A DNA stretch of 64,000 nt, taken from NCBI RefSeq assembly GCF_900215315.1, contig NZ_OBEB01000001.1, forward strand, positions 62,001 to 126,000, given 5' to 3'. Below are positions 56,462-64,000 of this stretch, in pieces; position 1 is the first letter of the stretch, and every line of letters starts with the position of its first letter. Made by a program: the position numbers and the translations under genes. This DNA comes from Arsukibacterium tuosuense. Its GTDB lineage: Bacteria > Pseudomonadota > Gammaproteobacteria > Enterobacterales > Alteromonadaceae. The notes below the pieces were generated by a model. The model saw nothing but the letters and a program-made list of their open reading frames with translations, was not told the DNA's origin and ran no database searches.

Positions 56462-58354
56462 TCAGGCCAGCGGCCTGGTTTTAACCTGGTTTACCCAGTT
56501 CTGTACCCGCCGCTCTAACACGCTAAGTGGCAAGGCACCGCCCGTTAGAATGGTGTCGTGAAACTCACGGATGTCAAAGCGGTCGCCCAGCTGTTGCTCA
56601 GCAAACCGGCGCAATTCCAGAATTTTAATCATCCCTATTTTATAGGCTGTTGCCTGGCCCGGGATCACAAGATAACGCCGCACTTCAGACAGCACTGCGC
56701 CTTCGGCTATCGGGGTTTTTTCCAGGAAGTAATCGATCGCTTGTTGTTCAGTCCAGCCTTTACTGTGTAAACCGGTATCAACCACCAACCGGACGGCCCG
56801 CCACATTTCAGTGATCAACCGGCCAAAATCCGAATAGGGGTTCTGATAAGCGCCCATTTCTTTTGCCAGCAGTTCCGCGTATAACGCCCAGCCTTCTGAA
56901 TAGACGGTAAAGCGGGCCTGAGTGCGGAAGGTTGGCACTGACGTTAACTCCTGAGCTATCGAAATTTGCATATGATGGCCAGGACTGCCTTCGTGATACG
57001 CGATGGCTTCCATCTCATTCTTTGGCATCGAGCGCATATCGGACAAATGGGCGTAGTAAACACCTGGCCTGCTACCGTCAGGTGTTCCGGGGAAGTAATG
57101 TTGCGCTGCGCCGGGTTGCTCCCTAAATGGCTCTACTCTTTTAACCACCAGGCCAGCCTTGGGCAACGTGCCGAAAAACTCCGGCAGACGACTATTGATA
57201 AAATCCAGGTATTGCTGTGAGTCATCAATATAAGCCTGTCGTCCGGCATCGGTATCAGGGTAATAAAACTGATCGTCTTTCTTAATAAACTCGAAAAATG
57301 CCTGCAAATCGCCGGGAAAACCCACCTGGTCTTTTATAGCCTTCATTTCAGCGGTCAGCCGTTCAACTTCTTTCAGACCAATCTGGTGGATTTGATCGGC
57401 AGTTAAATCTGTGGTGGTAGACACTTTTAACTGATGGTTGTAGTAGGCTACACCGTCCGGATGCTTACCCACGCCCGTCGCATTGTCTTCAGTATTAGTA
57501 ATGTCATCTTGCAGCCACTGCTTCAGGCCAGCGTAAGCAGGCTGAAAATGCTGTTGCAATGCAATTTTAGCGGCATTAGTGAGCTCTTTCGCTTGTTCAT
57601 CGCTTAGCTTATCTGCTTCAATCAGACTGTTGATTTTCGATTTAGTGTCAGCCCACAGCGGAATATCCTGCTCACTGTCTGATAAAGGTGCGCCGGTCAG
57701 TAAACTGTCTAATTGGCTCAGTACGCCTTCATAGGCGAAGCGTGGCGGTCTTACACCCTGCTCAGCATTGTGTTGGGCCCGCACCAGCAAATCGCTAATC
57801 GCTTTGCTGATCCCTTCAATGCGGCTGACATAAGCCTGCATATCGTCTGCATTGTCTACTTTATGAAAATTGATAAGAATTTGTGGCAGTAAAGCGTGGA
57901 TCCCCTGCATTTGGGTAAATACATATTGATTATTCCTGAACCTGGCACCCGCTTTAGCCATTTCATACTGGTAAACCCAAACGTCATAAGATGTCTGCGC
58001 TTCCAAATCAAGCTGTTCGTAGTCGAAATTAGCTTTAAGTTCAGCAACTGTGCCTTCCAGCCATTCAAGTTGTTGTTGCTCGGCCTCAAGCGTAACCTCA
58101 TCAATCTGGTCGTATTTGTCTTTGCGGCCCATAAAAGTCATCTGAATGGGACTTTGCTGCAATTGCTGTTCGAATTTATCTTCAAACCATTGGTTCAAAC
58201 GCTCGGTAGCAGATGTTGCATCGGCAGCAGACTGCTGACTGGCCATTTGCTCAGCAGCCGGGTTTTGGCTGGTATTATTAGTAGTATTTTCCGGGGCGGG
58301 GTTACAACCGGTCAACACACCGGCGACAGCAAGACATAACAGAGATTTACGCAT
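56462..58354 (-). CDS. DUF885-family lipoprotein, probable metallohydrolase
   Basis: A 630-residue lipoprotein with lipobox LTGC (Cys17) followed by an Asn/Gln/Ala-rich linker. The DUF885 domain fills residues about 45-620. The metal-binding motif is HEGSPGHHMQ (HExxxH-like, with Glu), and YSEGWALYAELLAKEMG supplies a downstream Glu. DUF885 proteins are predicted zinc peptidases; activity on this one is untested. It lies 112 bases after maeA, and its leader contains an 11-bp perfect inverted repeat touching the ribosome binding site. Confidence 0.85.
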   Translation of the reverse strand: MRKSLLCLAVAGVLTGCNPAPENTTNNTSQNPAAEQMASQQSAADATSATERLNQWFEDKFEQQLQQSPIQMTFMGRKDKYDQIDEVTLEAEQQQLEWLEGTVAELKANFDYEQLDLEAQTSYDVWVYQYEMAKAGARFRNNQYVFTQMQGIHALLPQILINFHKVDNADDMQAYVSRIEGISKAISDLLVRAQHNAEQGVRPPRFAYEGVLSQLDSLLTGAPLSDSEQDIPLWADTKSKINSLIEADKLSDEQAKELTNAAKIALQQHFQPAYAGLKQWLQDDITNTEDNATGVGKHPDGVAYYNHQLKVSTTTDLTADQIHQIGLKEVERLTAEMKAIKDQVGFPGDLQAFFEFIKKDDQFYYPDTDAGRQAYIDDSQQYLDFINSRLPEFFGTLPKAGLVVKRVEPFREQPGAAQHYFPGTPDGSRPGVYYAHLSDMRSMPKNEMEAIAYHEGSPGHHMQISIAQELTSVPTFRTQARFTVYSEGWALYAELLAKEMGAYQNPYSDFGRLITEMWRAVRLVVDTGLHSKGWTEQQAIDYFLEKTPIAEGAVLSEVRRYLVIPGQATAYKIGMIKILELRRFAEQQLGDRFDIREFHDTILTGGALPLSVLERRVQNWVNQVKTRPLA

Positions 58355-58362
58355 TACGGATC

Positions 58363-58405
58363 CTTATTAACGGACGGACATTGACCTCAGCGTACCGTTA
58401 ATAAG
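58363..58405 (-). promoter_or_regulatory. 11-bp perfect inverted repeat next to the DUF885 ribosome binding site
   Basis: CTTATTAACGG (58363-58373) and CCGTTAATAAG (58395-58405) are perfect arms 21 bases apart. On the transcribed strand the second arm ends in AAG and runs into the ribosome binding site AAGGA, eight bases before the start codon. It could act as an operator or as an mRNA structure hiding the site. Confidence 0.5.
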
Positions 58406-58466
58406 AAGCGTAGTCTAAAACTAAATGTAACAAGGTTTATCAGTGTAACTAACTGACCACACTGAC

Positions 58467-60161
58467 TTAACCGCTCACCCTTTTATAATGCCGATATTGT
58501 GGTTTCCAGAAGTTATCCTCTATCCGTTGCTGCAGTACATTATCATCAATTTCCAGCGCTAAACCCTGTTGTTGGGCAACTTTAGCCACCGCAAAGGCAA
58601 TTTTTTTACTCAGTTCGGCCAGTGCCGTAAACGGTGGTAATAAGCCGCCTTTACCGGTATTTGCCAGTGGCGAGGTTGCCGCCAGAGTTTTACTGGCAGC
58701 ACGGAGCATTTCGTCGCTGATTAACCGCGCTTTCACGGCAATTACCCCCAGGCCAATACCCGGAAATATGTAACTGTTATTGCACTGGGCAACCAGATGT
58801 TGTTTACCCTGGTATTCAACCGGGGCAAAAGGGCTGCCGGTAGCAACAATAACATCACCACCAGTCCACTCAATTACCTGCTGAGGTGTCGCTTCCACCT
58901 GACGCGATGGGTTGCTCAGCGGGAAAATAATAGGTTTATCACACCCCTTCTTCATGGCCCGCACGACCTGCTCGGTAAAAAGTCCGGCCTGGCCTGAGAC
59001 ACCAATCAATATATCTGGCGCAGCGCAATTCATCACGTCCAGCAAACTTGGGTAATCGCCGCTATAGTTCCATTCTGCGATAGCTGCGGTACTCTGGGTC
59101 AACACCTGTTGAAAATCACGTAAGTCCGGCATCGCATCTGTAAGCAGGCCAAAGCGGTCCATCATAAATATTTGCTGGCGGGCCTGCTGTTCAGTAATCC
59201 CCTCGGCCACCATCTGACTAATCACTTGCTCAGCAATGCCACAACCGGCAGAGCCCGCCCCTACAAACACCACCTTCTGCGTGCTGAGTTTAACGCCTTT
59301 GCTTAAACACGCTGCCAGCAAGGTACCGACTGTTACGGCAGCAGTTCCCTGAATATCATCGTTAAAACAGCAAATTTGCTCCCGATAACGCTGCAATAAC
59401 GGCATCGCATTGGGCTGGGCAAAGTCCTCAAACTGAATTATCGCTTCCGGCCAGCGTCGTTTCACCGCTTTTATAAACAACTCTATAAACTCGTTGTAGT
59501 CGTCCTGCCCTATCCGCTTCTGGCGCAAGCCCATGTACATCGGGTCATTTAATAGTTTTTCATTATTTGTGCCGACATCAAGCATTACTGGCAAAGTATA
59601 AGCCGGGCTAATGCCACCGCAGGCGGTATACAGCGAGAGTTTGCCAATTGAAATACCCATACCACCAATGCCCTGATCGCCAAGCCCCAGCACCCGCTCA
59701 CCGTCGGTCACTACTATGACTTTTACTTTTGCTTTGGTCGCGTTACGCAGCACGTCATCCAGATTGTAGCGGTCTTCAAAACTGATAAATAACCCGCGGG
59801 CACTGCGATAAATATCAGAAAATTGTTCACAGGCATCACCTACCGTCGGAGTGTAGATAATCGGGATCATTTCCTCTAAATGTTGCTGCACCAGACGGTA
59901 AAACAACGTTTCATTGTTGTCCTGAATGGCCCGCAAATAAATATGCTTGTTGATGGCGGTATCAAAGCTTCTGTATTGCAGATAAGCCCGGCTGACCTGC
60001 TCTTCAATGGTTTCAAACCGCGGGGGCAGTAATCCGGTCAGATTAAATGCTGCCCGCTCCTCCTTACTAAACGCACTGCCTTTGTTCAGCAATGGCGTTT
60101 CTAATAACGCTGAGCCGGAATAGGCAGTGTACAACGAGGCTTTTTCTTTTGCTTCAGGCAT
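58467..60161 (-). CDS. maeA: NAD-dependent malic enzyme
   Basis: Oxidatively decarboxylates malate to pyruvate with NAD. 564 residues, one fewer than E. coli MaeA, with no PTA domain. Motifs: [14 protein letters not shown] near residue 104, [18 protein letters not shown], the metal-binding [16 protein letters not shown], and the dinucleotide fold [15 protein letters not shown]. It follows the HDOD gene on the same strand, with a strong hairpin between them. Confidence 0.96.
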   Translation of the reverse strand: MPEAKEKASLYTAYSGSALLETPLLNKGSAFSKEERAAFNLTGLLPPRFETIEEQVSRAYLQYRSFDTAINKHIYLRAIQDNNETLFYRLVQQHLEEMIPIIYTPTVGDACEQFSDIYRSARGLFISFEDRYNLDDVLRNATKAKVKVIVVTDGERVLGLGDQGIGGMGISIGKLSLYTACGGISPAYTLPVMLDVGTNNEKLLNDPMYMGLRQKRIGQDDYNEFIELFIKAVKRRWPEAIIQFEDFAQPNAMPLLQRYREQICCFNDDIQGTAAVTVGTLLAACLSKGVKLSTQKVVFVGAGSAGCGIAEQVISQMVAEGITEQQARQQIFMMDRFGLLTDAMPDLRDFQQVLTQSTAAIAEWNYSGDYPSLLDVMNCAAPDILIGVSGQAGLFTEQVVRAMKKGCDKPIIFPLSNPSRQVEATPQQVIEWTGGDVIVATGSPFAPVEYQGKQHLVAQCNNSYIFPGIGLGVIAVKARLISDEMLRAASKTLAATSPLANTGKGGLLPPFTALAELSKKIAFAVAKVAQQQGLALEIDDNVLQQRIEDNFWKPQYRHYKRVSG

Positions 60162-60183
60162 AACAATATTCCAAATAATAGCG

Positions 60184-60205
60184 CCGGCACTGCTGACAGT
60201 GCCGG
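60184..60205 (-). terminator. Hairpin between the HDOD gene and maeA
   Basis: CCGGCACTG (60184-60192) and CAGTGCCGG (60197-60205) form a perfect 9-bp GC-rich stem around CTGA, 12 bases after the HDOD stop. The following minus-strand sequence (GCGCTATTATTTGG) has only a weak T content, so termination may be partial. Confidence 0.55.
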
Positions 60206-60217
60206 TAACAGACTGGA

Positions 60218-61072
60218 TTAATAAATAGTGCTGATACGTGGGTTCAGAACAGACAGGATAAACAAACCTTCAGTGTTGCAAAAGTCGATTGCTTTAATTA
60301 AATCAGCTTGTTCCAGATGTAATAATTCCAGCACAAAAGGATCAACCAGCGTTTTAATACTGTAAAGGTCCGGATGCTGGTTTGCTAAGGCCAGCCGAAC
60401 CGTAAGATAACTGATTAATACGTCTGGTTCTGAGGCATTGAACTGGGTGCTATGTTGCCTGGCAAGAGGTTCAACAATACTGTCGGGCAACTGCCAAAGG
60501 TTTAACAGCTCTGCACCGCAGGCTGCATAGGTAAAACCCAGCGTGGCTTGTTGCAACTGCCAGGGTTTAGTTTCATCAGTATAGTTTTGACATTGCGCAG
60601 CTTGCTCGGGGGCTTGTTGCATTACTACCAGTTCACCGATGTTATGTAGTAAACCAGTAACGTATAGCCGATCAGGCTGGCGCAACCCACAAAAATTTGC
60701 CAGGTATTTACCAATCAGGGCCGCATTAATACTCTGCTCCCAAAACCGTTCCAAATCAATAGAGGATGAGCTGAATTTGCTACAGGCCGAGCTGACGGCG
60801 ATACTGACGACGAGATTATAAAGCTGAGCTTTTCCAAGTACCAACAATGCTTTGCTTACCGATTCAACCTGATAAGGTAACCGATAAACAGCACTATTAG
60901 CCAATTTCAGTAATTTAGAGGTAAGAACAGGGTCAAGCAGAATAACTTCAGCGATGTCGTCCAGACTGGCAGTATCCGATTCCATTAGTTCTTTTACGCG
61001 GATATAGCTATCAGGAAAGGCAAATAATTCGACAGCATTTTGCGCATATTGCAAGGCGTTCATCGGGGACAT
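60218..61072 (-). CDS. HDOD-domain signalling protein
   Basis: A 284-residue protein with a single HDOD domain (about residues 15-210): [26 protein letters not shown] at the start, then [22 protein letters not shown] proteins are HD-fold relatives, mostly without the catalytic HD pair, acting in regulation of motility, biofilm or stress. No fused output domain is present. The ATG has GGAGATG-like sequence upstream (CCGGAGATGTCCCCG). Confidence 0.85.
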   Translation of the reverse strand: MSPMNALQYAQNAVELFAFPDSYIRVKELMESDTASLDDIAEVILLDPVLTSKLLKLANSAVYRLPYQVESVSKALLVLGKAQLYNLVVSIAVSSACSKFSSSSIDLERFWEQSINAALIGKYLANFCGLRQPDRLYVTGLLHNIGELVVMQQAPEQAAQCQNYTDETKPWQLQQATLGFTYAACGAELLNLWQLPDSIVEPLARQHSTQFNASEPDVLISYLTVRLALANQHPDLYSIKTLVDPFVLELLHLEQADLIKAIDFCNTEGLFILSVLNPRISTIY

Positions 61073-61141
61073 CTCCGGTTGGGTCTCTCAGCACCAAAAG
61101 CAACTGAGGCTTTTAAGTGTTACTGCTGACGCCGATTTTAC

Positions 61142-61162
61142 AAGTTTTTGCCGGAAAAACTT
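61142..61162. repeat. Perfect 8-bp inverted repeat upstream of the HDOD gene
   Basis: AAGTTTTT and AAAAACTT are perfect arms around GCCGG, 70 bases before the HDOD start. On either strand it could be an operator or weak hairpin. Nothing else is visible in 61073-61217. Confidence 0.35.
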
Positions 61163-61210
61163 AGTACTTTTTTGTGTCAATGTTATGAAAGCTGATTTTC
61201 AGTTCCATAC

Positions 61211-61241
61211 GCATAAAAAAGCAGCGCTTTTGCGCTGCTTT
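61211..61241 (-). terminator. Rho-independent terminator of dps
   Basis: AAAGCAGCGC (61218-61227) pairs perfectly with GCGCTGCTTT (61232-61241) around TTTT. On the minus strand the stem is followed by T6, 26 bases after the dps stop. Confidence 0.88.
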
Positions 61242-61266
61242 AATGAACTGAGACAATTGCGTGTTA

Positions 61267-61734
61267 TCAGGCTACCAGACTACGCAACATCCAGGCTGTT
61301 TTTTCGTGCACTGTCATCCGCTGCGTGAGCAGATCAAGGCTGACCTCGTCTGACGCTTTATCTGCTACCGGCACAATTGAACGCGCTGTCTTAGCAATAG
61401 CTTCCTGGCCTTTAACCAGATCTTTAATCATCTCTTCAGCAGTTGGTATACCGTCAGCCTCTTTAATACTGGTTAATTTAGCGAACTCTTTATAGGAACC
61501 TGGTGCAAACTCGCCAAGCGCCCGGATCCGCTCGGCAATCTCGTCGACCGCCAAAGCCAATTCATTGTACTGGGTTTCAAATAAAGTATGCAAAGTTTGA
61601 AACATCGGGCCGGTAACATTCCAATGATAATTATGCGTTTTCAGATAAAGGGTGTAGGTGTCGGCAAGAAGAACTGCCAAACCTTCACAAATGGCTTTAC
61701 GTTCGTTTTCCTCTATACCTATATTAACTTTCAT
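61267..61734 (-). CDS. dps: Dps-family DNA-binding ferritin-like protein
   Basis: Stores iron and protects DNA against peroxide as a 12-mer. From ATG 61734 it has 155 residues. Ferroxidase residues are visible in [19 protein letters not shown] and [26 protein letters not shown] precedes this ATG; a longer open frame to 61785 adds a stretch that overlaps a probable promoter (TATAGT-like element). The N-terminal tail is short, so DNA binding is uncertain. Confidence 0.93.
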   Translation of the reverse strand: MKVNIGIEENERKAICEGLAVLLADTYTLYLKTHNYHWNVTGPMFQTLHTLFETQYNELALAVDEIAERIRALGEFAPGSYKEFAKLTSIKEADGIPTAEEMIKDLVKGQEAIAKTARSIVPVADKASDEVSLDLLTQRMTVHEKTAWMLRSLVA

Positions 61735-61858
61735 ATTACCGTCTCCTAATTTAATTGAGCTACTAACAAAACTATAACATGGCACAATTTAATGCTCTGC
61801 CTGTTTTGCTTTTGCGTCAGAAACATAATGTTATAACAATCAAATGGGGGCGCTACAG

Positions 61859-61894
61859 AAAAAAACAAGCCGGTTACTCAACGAGCTACCGGCT
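61859..61894 (-). terminator. Rho-independent terminator of ybiT
   Basis: AGCCGGT (61868-61874) pairs with ACCGGCT (61888-61894) around a 13-base loop. On the minus strand T7 follows after a short gap. Confidence 0.75.
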
Positions 61895-61935
61895 ATTTAT
61901 CAAAATTGCGATACAGTGTATGGATATGGCGGTCG

Positions 61936-63525
61936 TTAGCTGGCCTGAGCAATCAGGTACTCTTCGTAAGTACCGGCAAAGTTACGCACGTCCTGACCGG
62001 TAATTTCTATGATCCGGCTGGCCAGTGAAGATACAAATTCACGGTCGTGGCTAACGAATATCAGCGTACCTTTGTAATGTTCCAGTGCCATATTTAATGA
62101 TTCGATCGACTCCATATCTAAGTGGTTAGTCGGCTCATCCATCACCAGAATATTGGGCCGCTGCAGCATCAGTTTGCCAAATAGCATCCTGCCCTTTTCA
62201 CCACCCGACAACACCTTAACCGACTTTTTAATTTCATCCTGTGAAAATAATAACCGACCCAGGATGCCGCGAATGGCCTGTTCGTCATCAGATGGCTGCT
62301 TCCATTGGCTCATCCAGTCAAACAACGTCATAGGCGCTGCAAATTCATGGGCATGATCCTGCGCATAGTAACCAATTTTAACGTTCTCAGACCACTTAAC
62401 TGTGCCGGATTCCGGGGTTAAATCGCCCATCAGGCATTTTAACAAAGTCGTTTTACCGATACCGTTGGCGCCTAAAATGGCCACTTTCTCACCAACTTCA
62501 ATGGTCATATTCAGGTTTTTTAAAAGTTGCAGCTCAGCAAAGCTTTTATTCAGACCTTCAACTTCAAGTGCCAGGCGATAAAGTTGCTTTTGCTGTTCAA
62601 AGCGGATAAATGGATTAACCCGGCTGGACGCTTTCACTTCTTCCAGCTGAATTTTATCTATTTGCTTGGCACGTGACGTTGCCTGCTTCGCTTTCGACGC
62701 ATTGGCAGAAAAACGACTGACAAAAGTCTGCAATTCAGCAATCTGGGCCTTTTTCTTGGCGTTATCAGACAGCAGTCGTTCGCGGGCCTGAGTGGCGGCA
62801 AACATATATTCATCATAATTGCCCGGATACAGGCGCAGTTCACCATAATCCAGATCAGCCATATGGGTGCAGACACTGTTTAAAAAATGGCGGTCATGCG
62901 AAATAATCACCATAGTGCTGTTGCGCTCGGCCAGCACGTTCTCTAACCAGCGAATGGTATTAATATCCAGGTTGTTGGTCGGTTCGTCCAGCAGCATTAT
63001 TTCCGGATCGGCAAACAATACCTGAGCCAGTAACACCCGAAGTTTAAAACCCGGCGCGATAGCAGACATCGGACCGAAATGCTGTTCAACCGGGATCCCT
63101 ACTCCAATCAGTAATTCACCGGCACGGGATTCCGCAGTGTATCCATCCATTTCACCAAAAGCGACTTCCAGATCGGCCACTTTCATGCCATCTTCTTCGC
63201 TCATCTCGCTACTGGCATAAATCCGATCGCGTTCTTCTTTTACTGCCCACAATTCAGCGTGGCCCATAATCACCGTATCAATGACTGAATACTGCTCAAA
63301 GGCAAACTGATCCTGATGCAATTTCGCAACCCGGTGGTTTGGTTCAACCGACACATTGCCGGCAGTCGGCTCAAGTTCGCGACTGAGGATTTTCATAAAG
63401 GTCGATTTACCACAACCATTGGCCCCGATCAGACCATAGCGGTTACCCTCACCGAATTTGATAGAAATGTTTTCAAACAACGGCTTGGCGCCGAATTGCA
63501 TTGTAATATTGGCAGTTGAGATCAC
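61936..63525 (-). CDS. ybiT: ABC-F ATPase (YbiT type)
   Basis: A soluble ABC-F protein that acts on ribosomes; 529 residues, against about 530 for E. coli YbiT. Two ATPase domains: Walker [10 protein letters not shown] near residue 40 and GANGIGKTT near residue 355; the two Walker B regions end in [10 protein letters not shown] and [10 protein letters not shown]. The linker [23 protein letters not shown] is typical. I start the gene at a GTG at 63525 ([12 protein letters not shown]), which aligns exactly with the family N-terminus. The longer frame starts at a GTG (63570) that lies inside the proposed promoter. Confidence 0.92.
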   Translation of the reverse strand: MISTANITMQFGAKPLFENISIKFGEGNRYGLIGANGCGKSTFMKILSRELEPTAGNVSVEPNHRVAKLHQDQFAFEQYSVIDTVIMGHAELWAVKEERDRIYASSEMSEEDGMKVADLEVAFGEMDGYTAESRAGELLIGVGIPVEQHFGPMSAIAPGFKLRVLLAQVLFADPEIMLLDEPTNNLDINTIRWLENVLAERNSTMVIISHDRHFLNSVCTHMADLDYGELRLYPGNYDEYMFAATQARERLLSDNAKKKAQIAELQTFVSRFSANASKAKQATSRAKQIDKIQLEEVKASSRVNPFIRFEQQKQLYRLALEVEGLNKSFAELQLLKNLNMTIEVGEKVAILGANGIGKTTLLKCLMGDLTPESGTVKWSENVKIGYYAQDHAHEFAAPMTLFDWMSQWKQPSDDEQAIRGILGRLLFSQDEIKKSVKVLSGGEKGRMLFGKLMLQRPNILVMDEPTNHLDMESIESLNMALEHYKGTLIFVSHDREFVSSLASRIIEITGQDVRNFAGTYEEYLIAQAS

Positions 63526-63568
63526 TAAAAGGTCCGCTACAGATTGTACTGGATGAAAAAGGTGCGCC

Positions 63569-63597
63569 ACTATACGCGCTTTGCGCTATAAATTCAA
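63569..63597 (-). promoter_or_regulatory. Sigma70 promoter of ybiT
   Basis: On the minus strand TTGAAT (63597-63592) and TATAGT (63574-63569) are 17 bases apart, giving a start point near 63562 and a leader of about 37 bases. The -35 box overlaps the T-run of the eda terminator. Confidence 0.6.
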
Positions 63598-63620
63598 AAA
63601 AACCGGCTTGTAAGCCGGTT
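63594..63620 (-). terminator. Rho-independent terminator of eda
   Basis: AACCGGCTT (63601-63609) and AAGCCGGTT (63612-63620) are perfect 9-bp arms; on the minus strand a T7 run follows. It lies 35 bases after the eda stop. Confidence 0.85.
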
Positions 63621-63655
63621 TAATGTTGTTGGTTGTTGCGGTATGACGACTACTG

Positions 63656-64000
63656 TCAGCGAGCTTGTGCCGCAACGGCAACAGCGGTGCGGGTTAACTC
63701 GGTTATTTTCGGCCAGTCTTTGTCACTGACTGCCTGATCTGGCACGATCCAGGAACCACCAACACAACTGACATTAGGTAACGCCAGATAGTCCAGATAA
63801 TTATTTTCATTAATGCCACCGGTGGGACAAAAACGAATATCCGAAAACGGGCCATGGATCGACTTCAGGGTTTTAACACCGCCAGCGGCTTCAGCAGGGA
63901 AGAATTTAAAATGAGTATAGCCGAGGCCGGTTCCTTCCATCAGTTCTGAAATGCTGGCAATACCCGGAATAAGCGGAATGGCCGAGTCTTTGCCAGCCTG
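63656..64000 (-). CDS. eda: KDPG/4-hydroxy-2-oxoglutarate aldolase, C-terminal part (cut by window end)
   Basis: The last step of the Entner-Doudoroff pathway, splitting KDPG to pyruvate and glyceraldehyde 3-phosphate. Only the C-terminal 114 residues are inside the window. The Schiff-base lysine region is YTHFKFFPAEAAGGVKTLK, followed by GPFSDIRFCPTGGINENNY and CVGGSWIVP. The frame continues to base 64000 with IPLIPGIASISEL. Identification is firm. Confidence 0.93.
   Translation of the reverse strand, partial: QAGKDSAIPLIPGIASISELMEGTGLGYTHFKFFPAEAAGGVKTLKSIHGPFSDIRFCPTGGINENNYLDYLALPNVSCVGGSWIVPDQAVSDKDWPKITELTRTAVAVAAQAR

Overview
The window looks like chromosomal DNA of a free-living, respiring gammaproteobacterium of the Alteromonadales/Chromatiaceae type (Rheinheimera, Arsukibacterium or Alishewanella-like). 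This rests on near-E. coli-like NrdA, GyrA, S1 and YbiT proteins, the gene order nrdA-nrdB-yfaE / ubiG / gyrA-serC-aroA-cmk-rpsA-ihfB-lapA-lapB-pyrF, a large TonB-dependent receptor, a class II DAHP synthase and several secreted proteins of families common in marine and freshwater gammaproteobacteria. The genus is an inference. I found no rRNA, tRNA, CRISPR array, insertion sequence, prophage or recognisable defence locus.

Region 1 (1-20.7 kb) is metabolism and envelope: the end of a class II DAHP synthase, the divergent ppsR/ppsA pair, an alanine-type Na+ symporter, a BON lipoprotein, an ABC exporter, ribA closely followed by a ydiJ-type FAD/Fe-S dehydrogenase, a TonB-dependent receptor, a GNAT acetyltransferase coupled to a DAO-type FAD oxidoreductase, a LysE exporter, trhO, cytochrome b561-yceI and a TPR protein.

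Region 2 (20.7-37.8 kb) is the conserved core: the ribonucleotide reductase operon nrdA-nrdB-yfaE with a candidate sigma70 promoter overlapped by NrdR-box-like repeats, ubiG divergent from gyrA (quinolone-sensitive residues Ser83/Asp87), serC-aroA, cmk-rpsA, ihfB, lapA-lapB, pyrF and a NhaP2-type antiporter.

Region 3 (37.8-64 kb) is more accessory: an exported CIA30-domain protein, an MFS transporter in AT-rich flanks, an SGNH hydrolase, PPK2, a DUF938 methyltransferase, kynureninase overlapping a lipoprotein alpha/beta hydrolase, YghU, a run of leftward genes (RND adaptor and pump, FemAB-like protein, DUF533 protein, ABC1 kinase, MipA/OmpV protein), an unrecognised membrane/coiled-coil protein, a DUF1543 protein, a DUF885 lipoprotein, NAD-malic enzyme, an HDOD protein, Dps, YbiT and the 3' end of eda.

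Several start codons were moved inward from the longest ORF using ribosome binding sites, promoters or family N-termini (ABC exporter, TonB receptor, nrdA, rpsA, ihfB, lapA, ppk2, MipA, dps, ybiT and others). The most notable signals outside coding sequence are perfect inverted repeats in leaders and intergenic regions: beside the DUF885 ribosome binding site, nested repeats in the yghU leader, three in the RND leader, an 18-bp palindrome near nrdA and a 15-bp palindrome before ribA. No obviously new multi-gene system is evident. The best leads for undescribed biology are the kynureninase/lipoprotein hydrolase pair, the 418-residue membrane/coiled-coil protein and these structured leaders.
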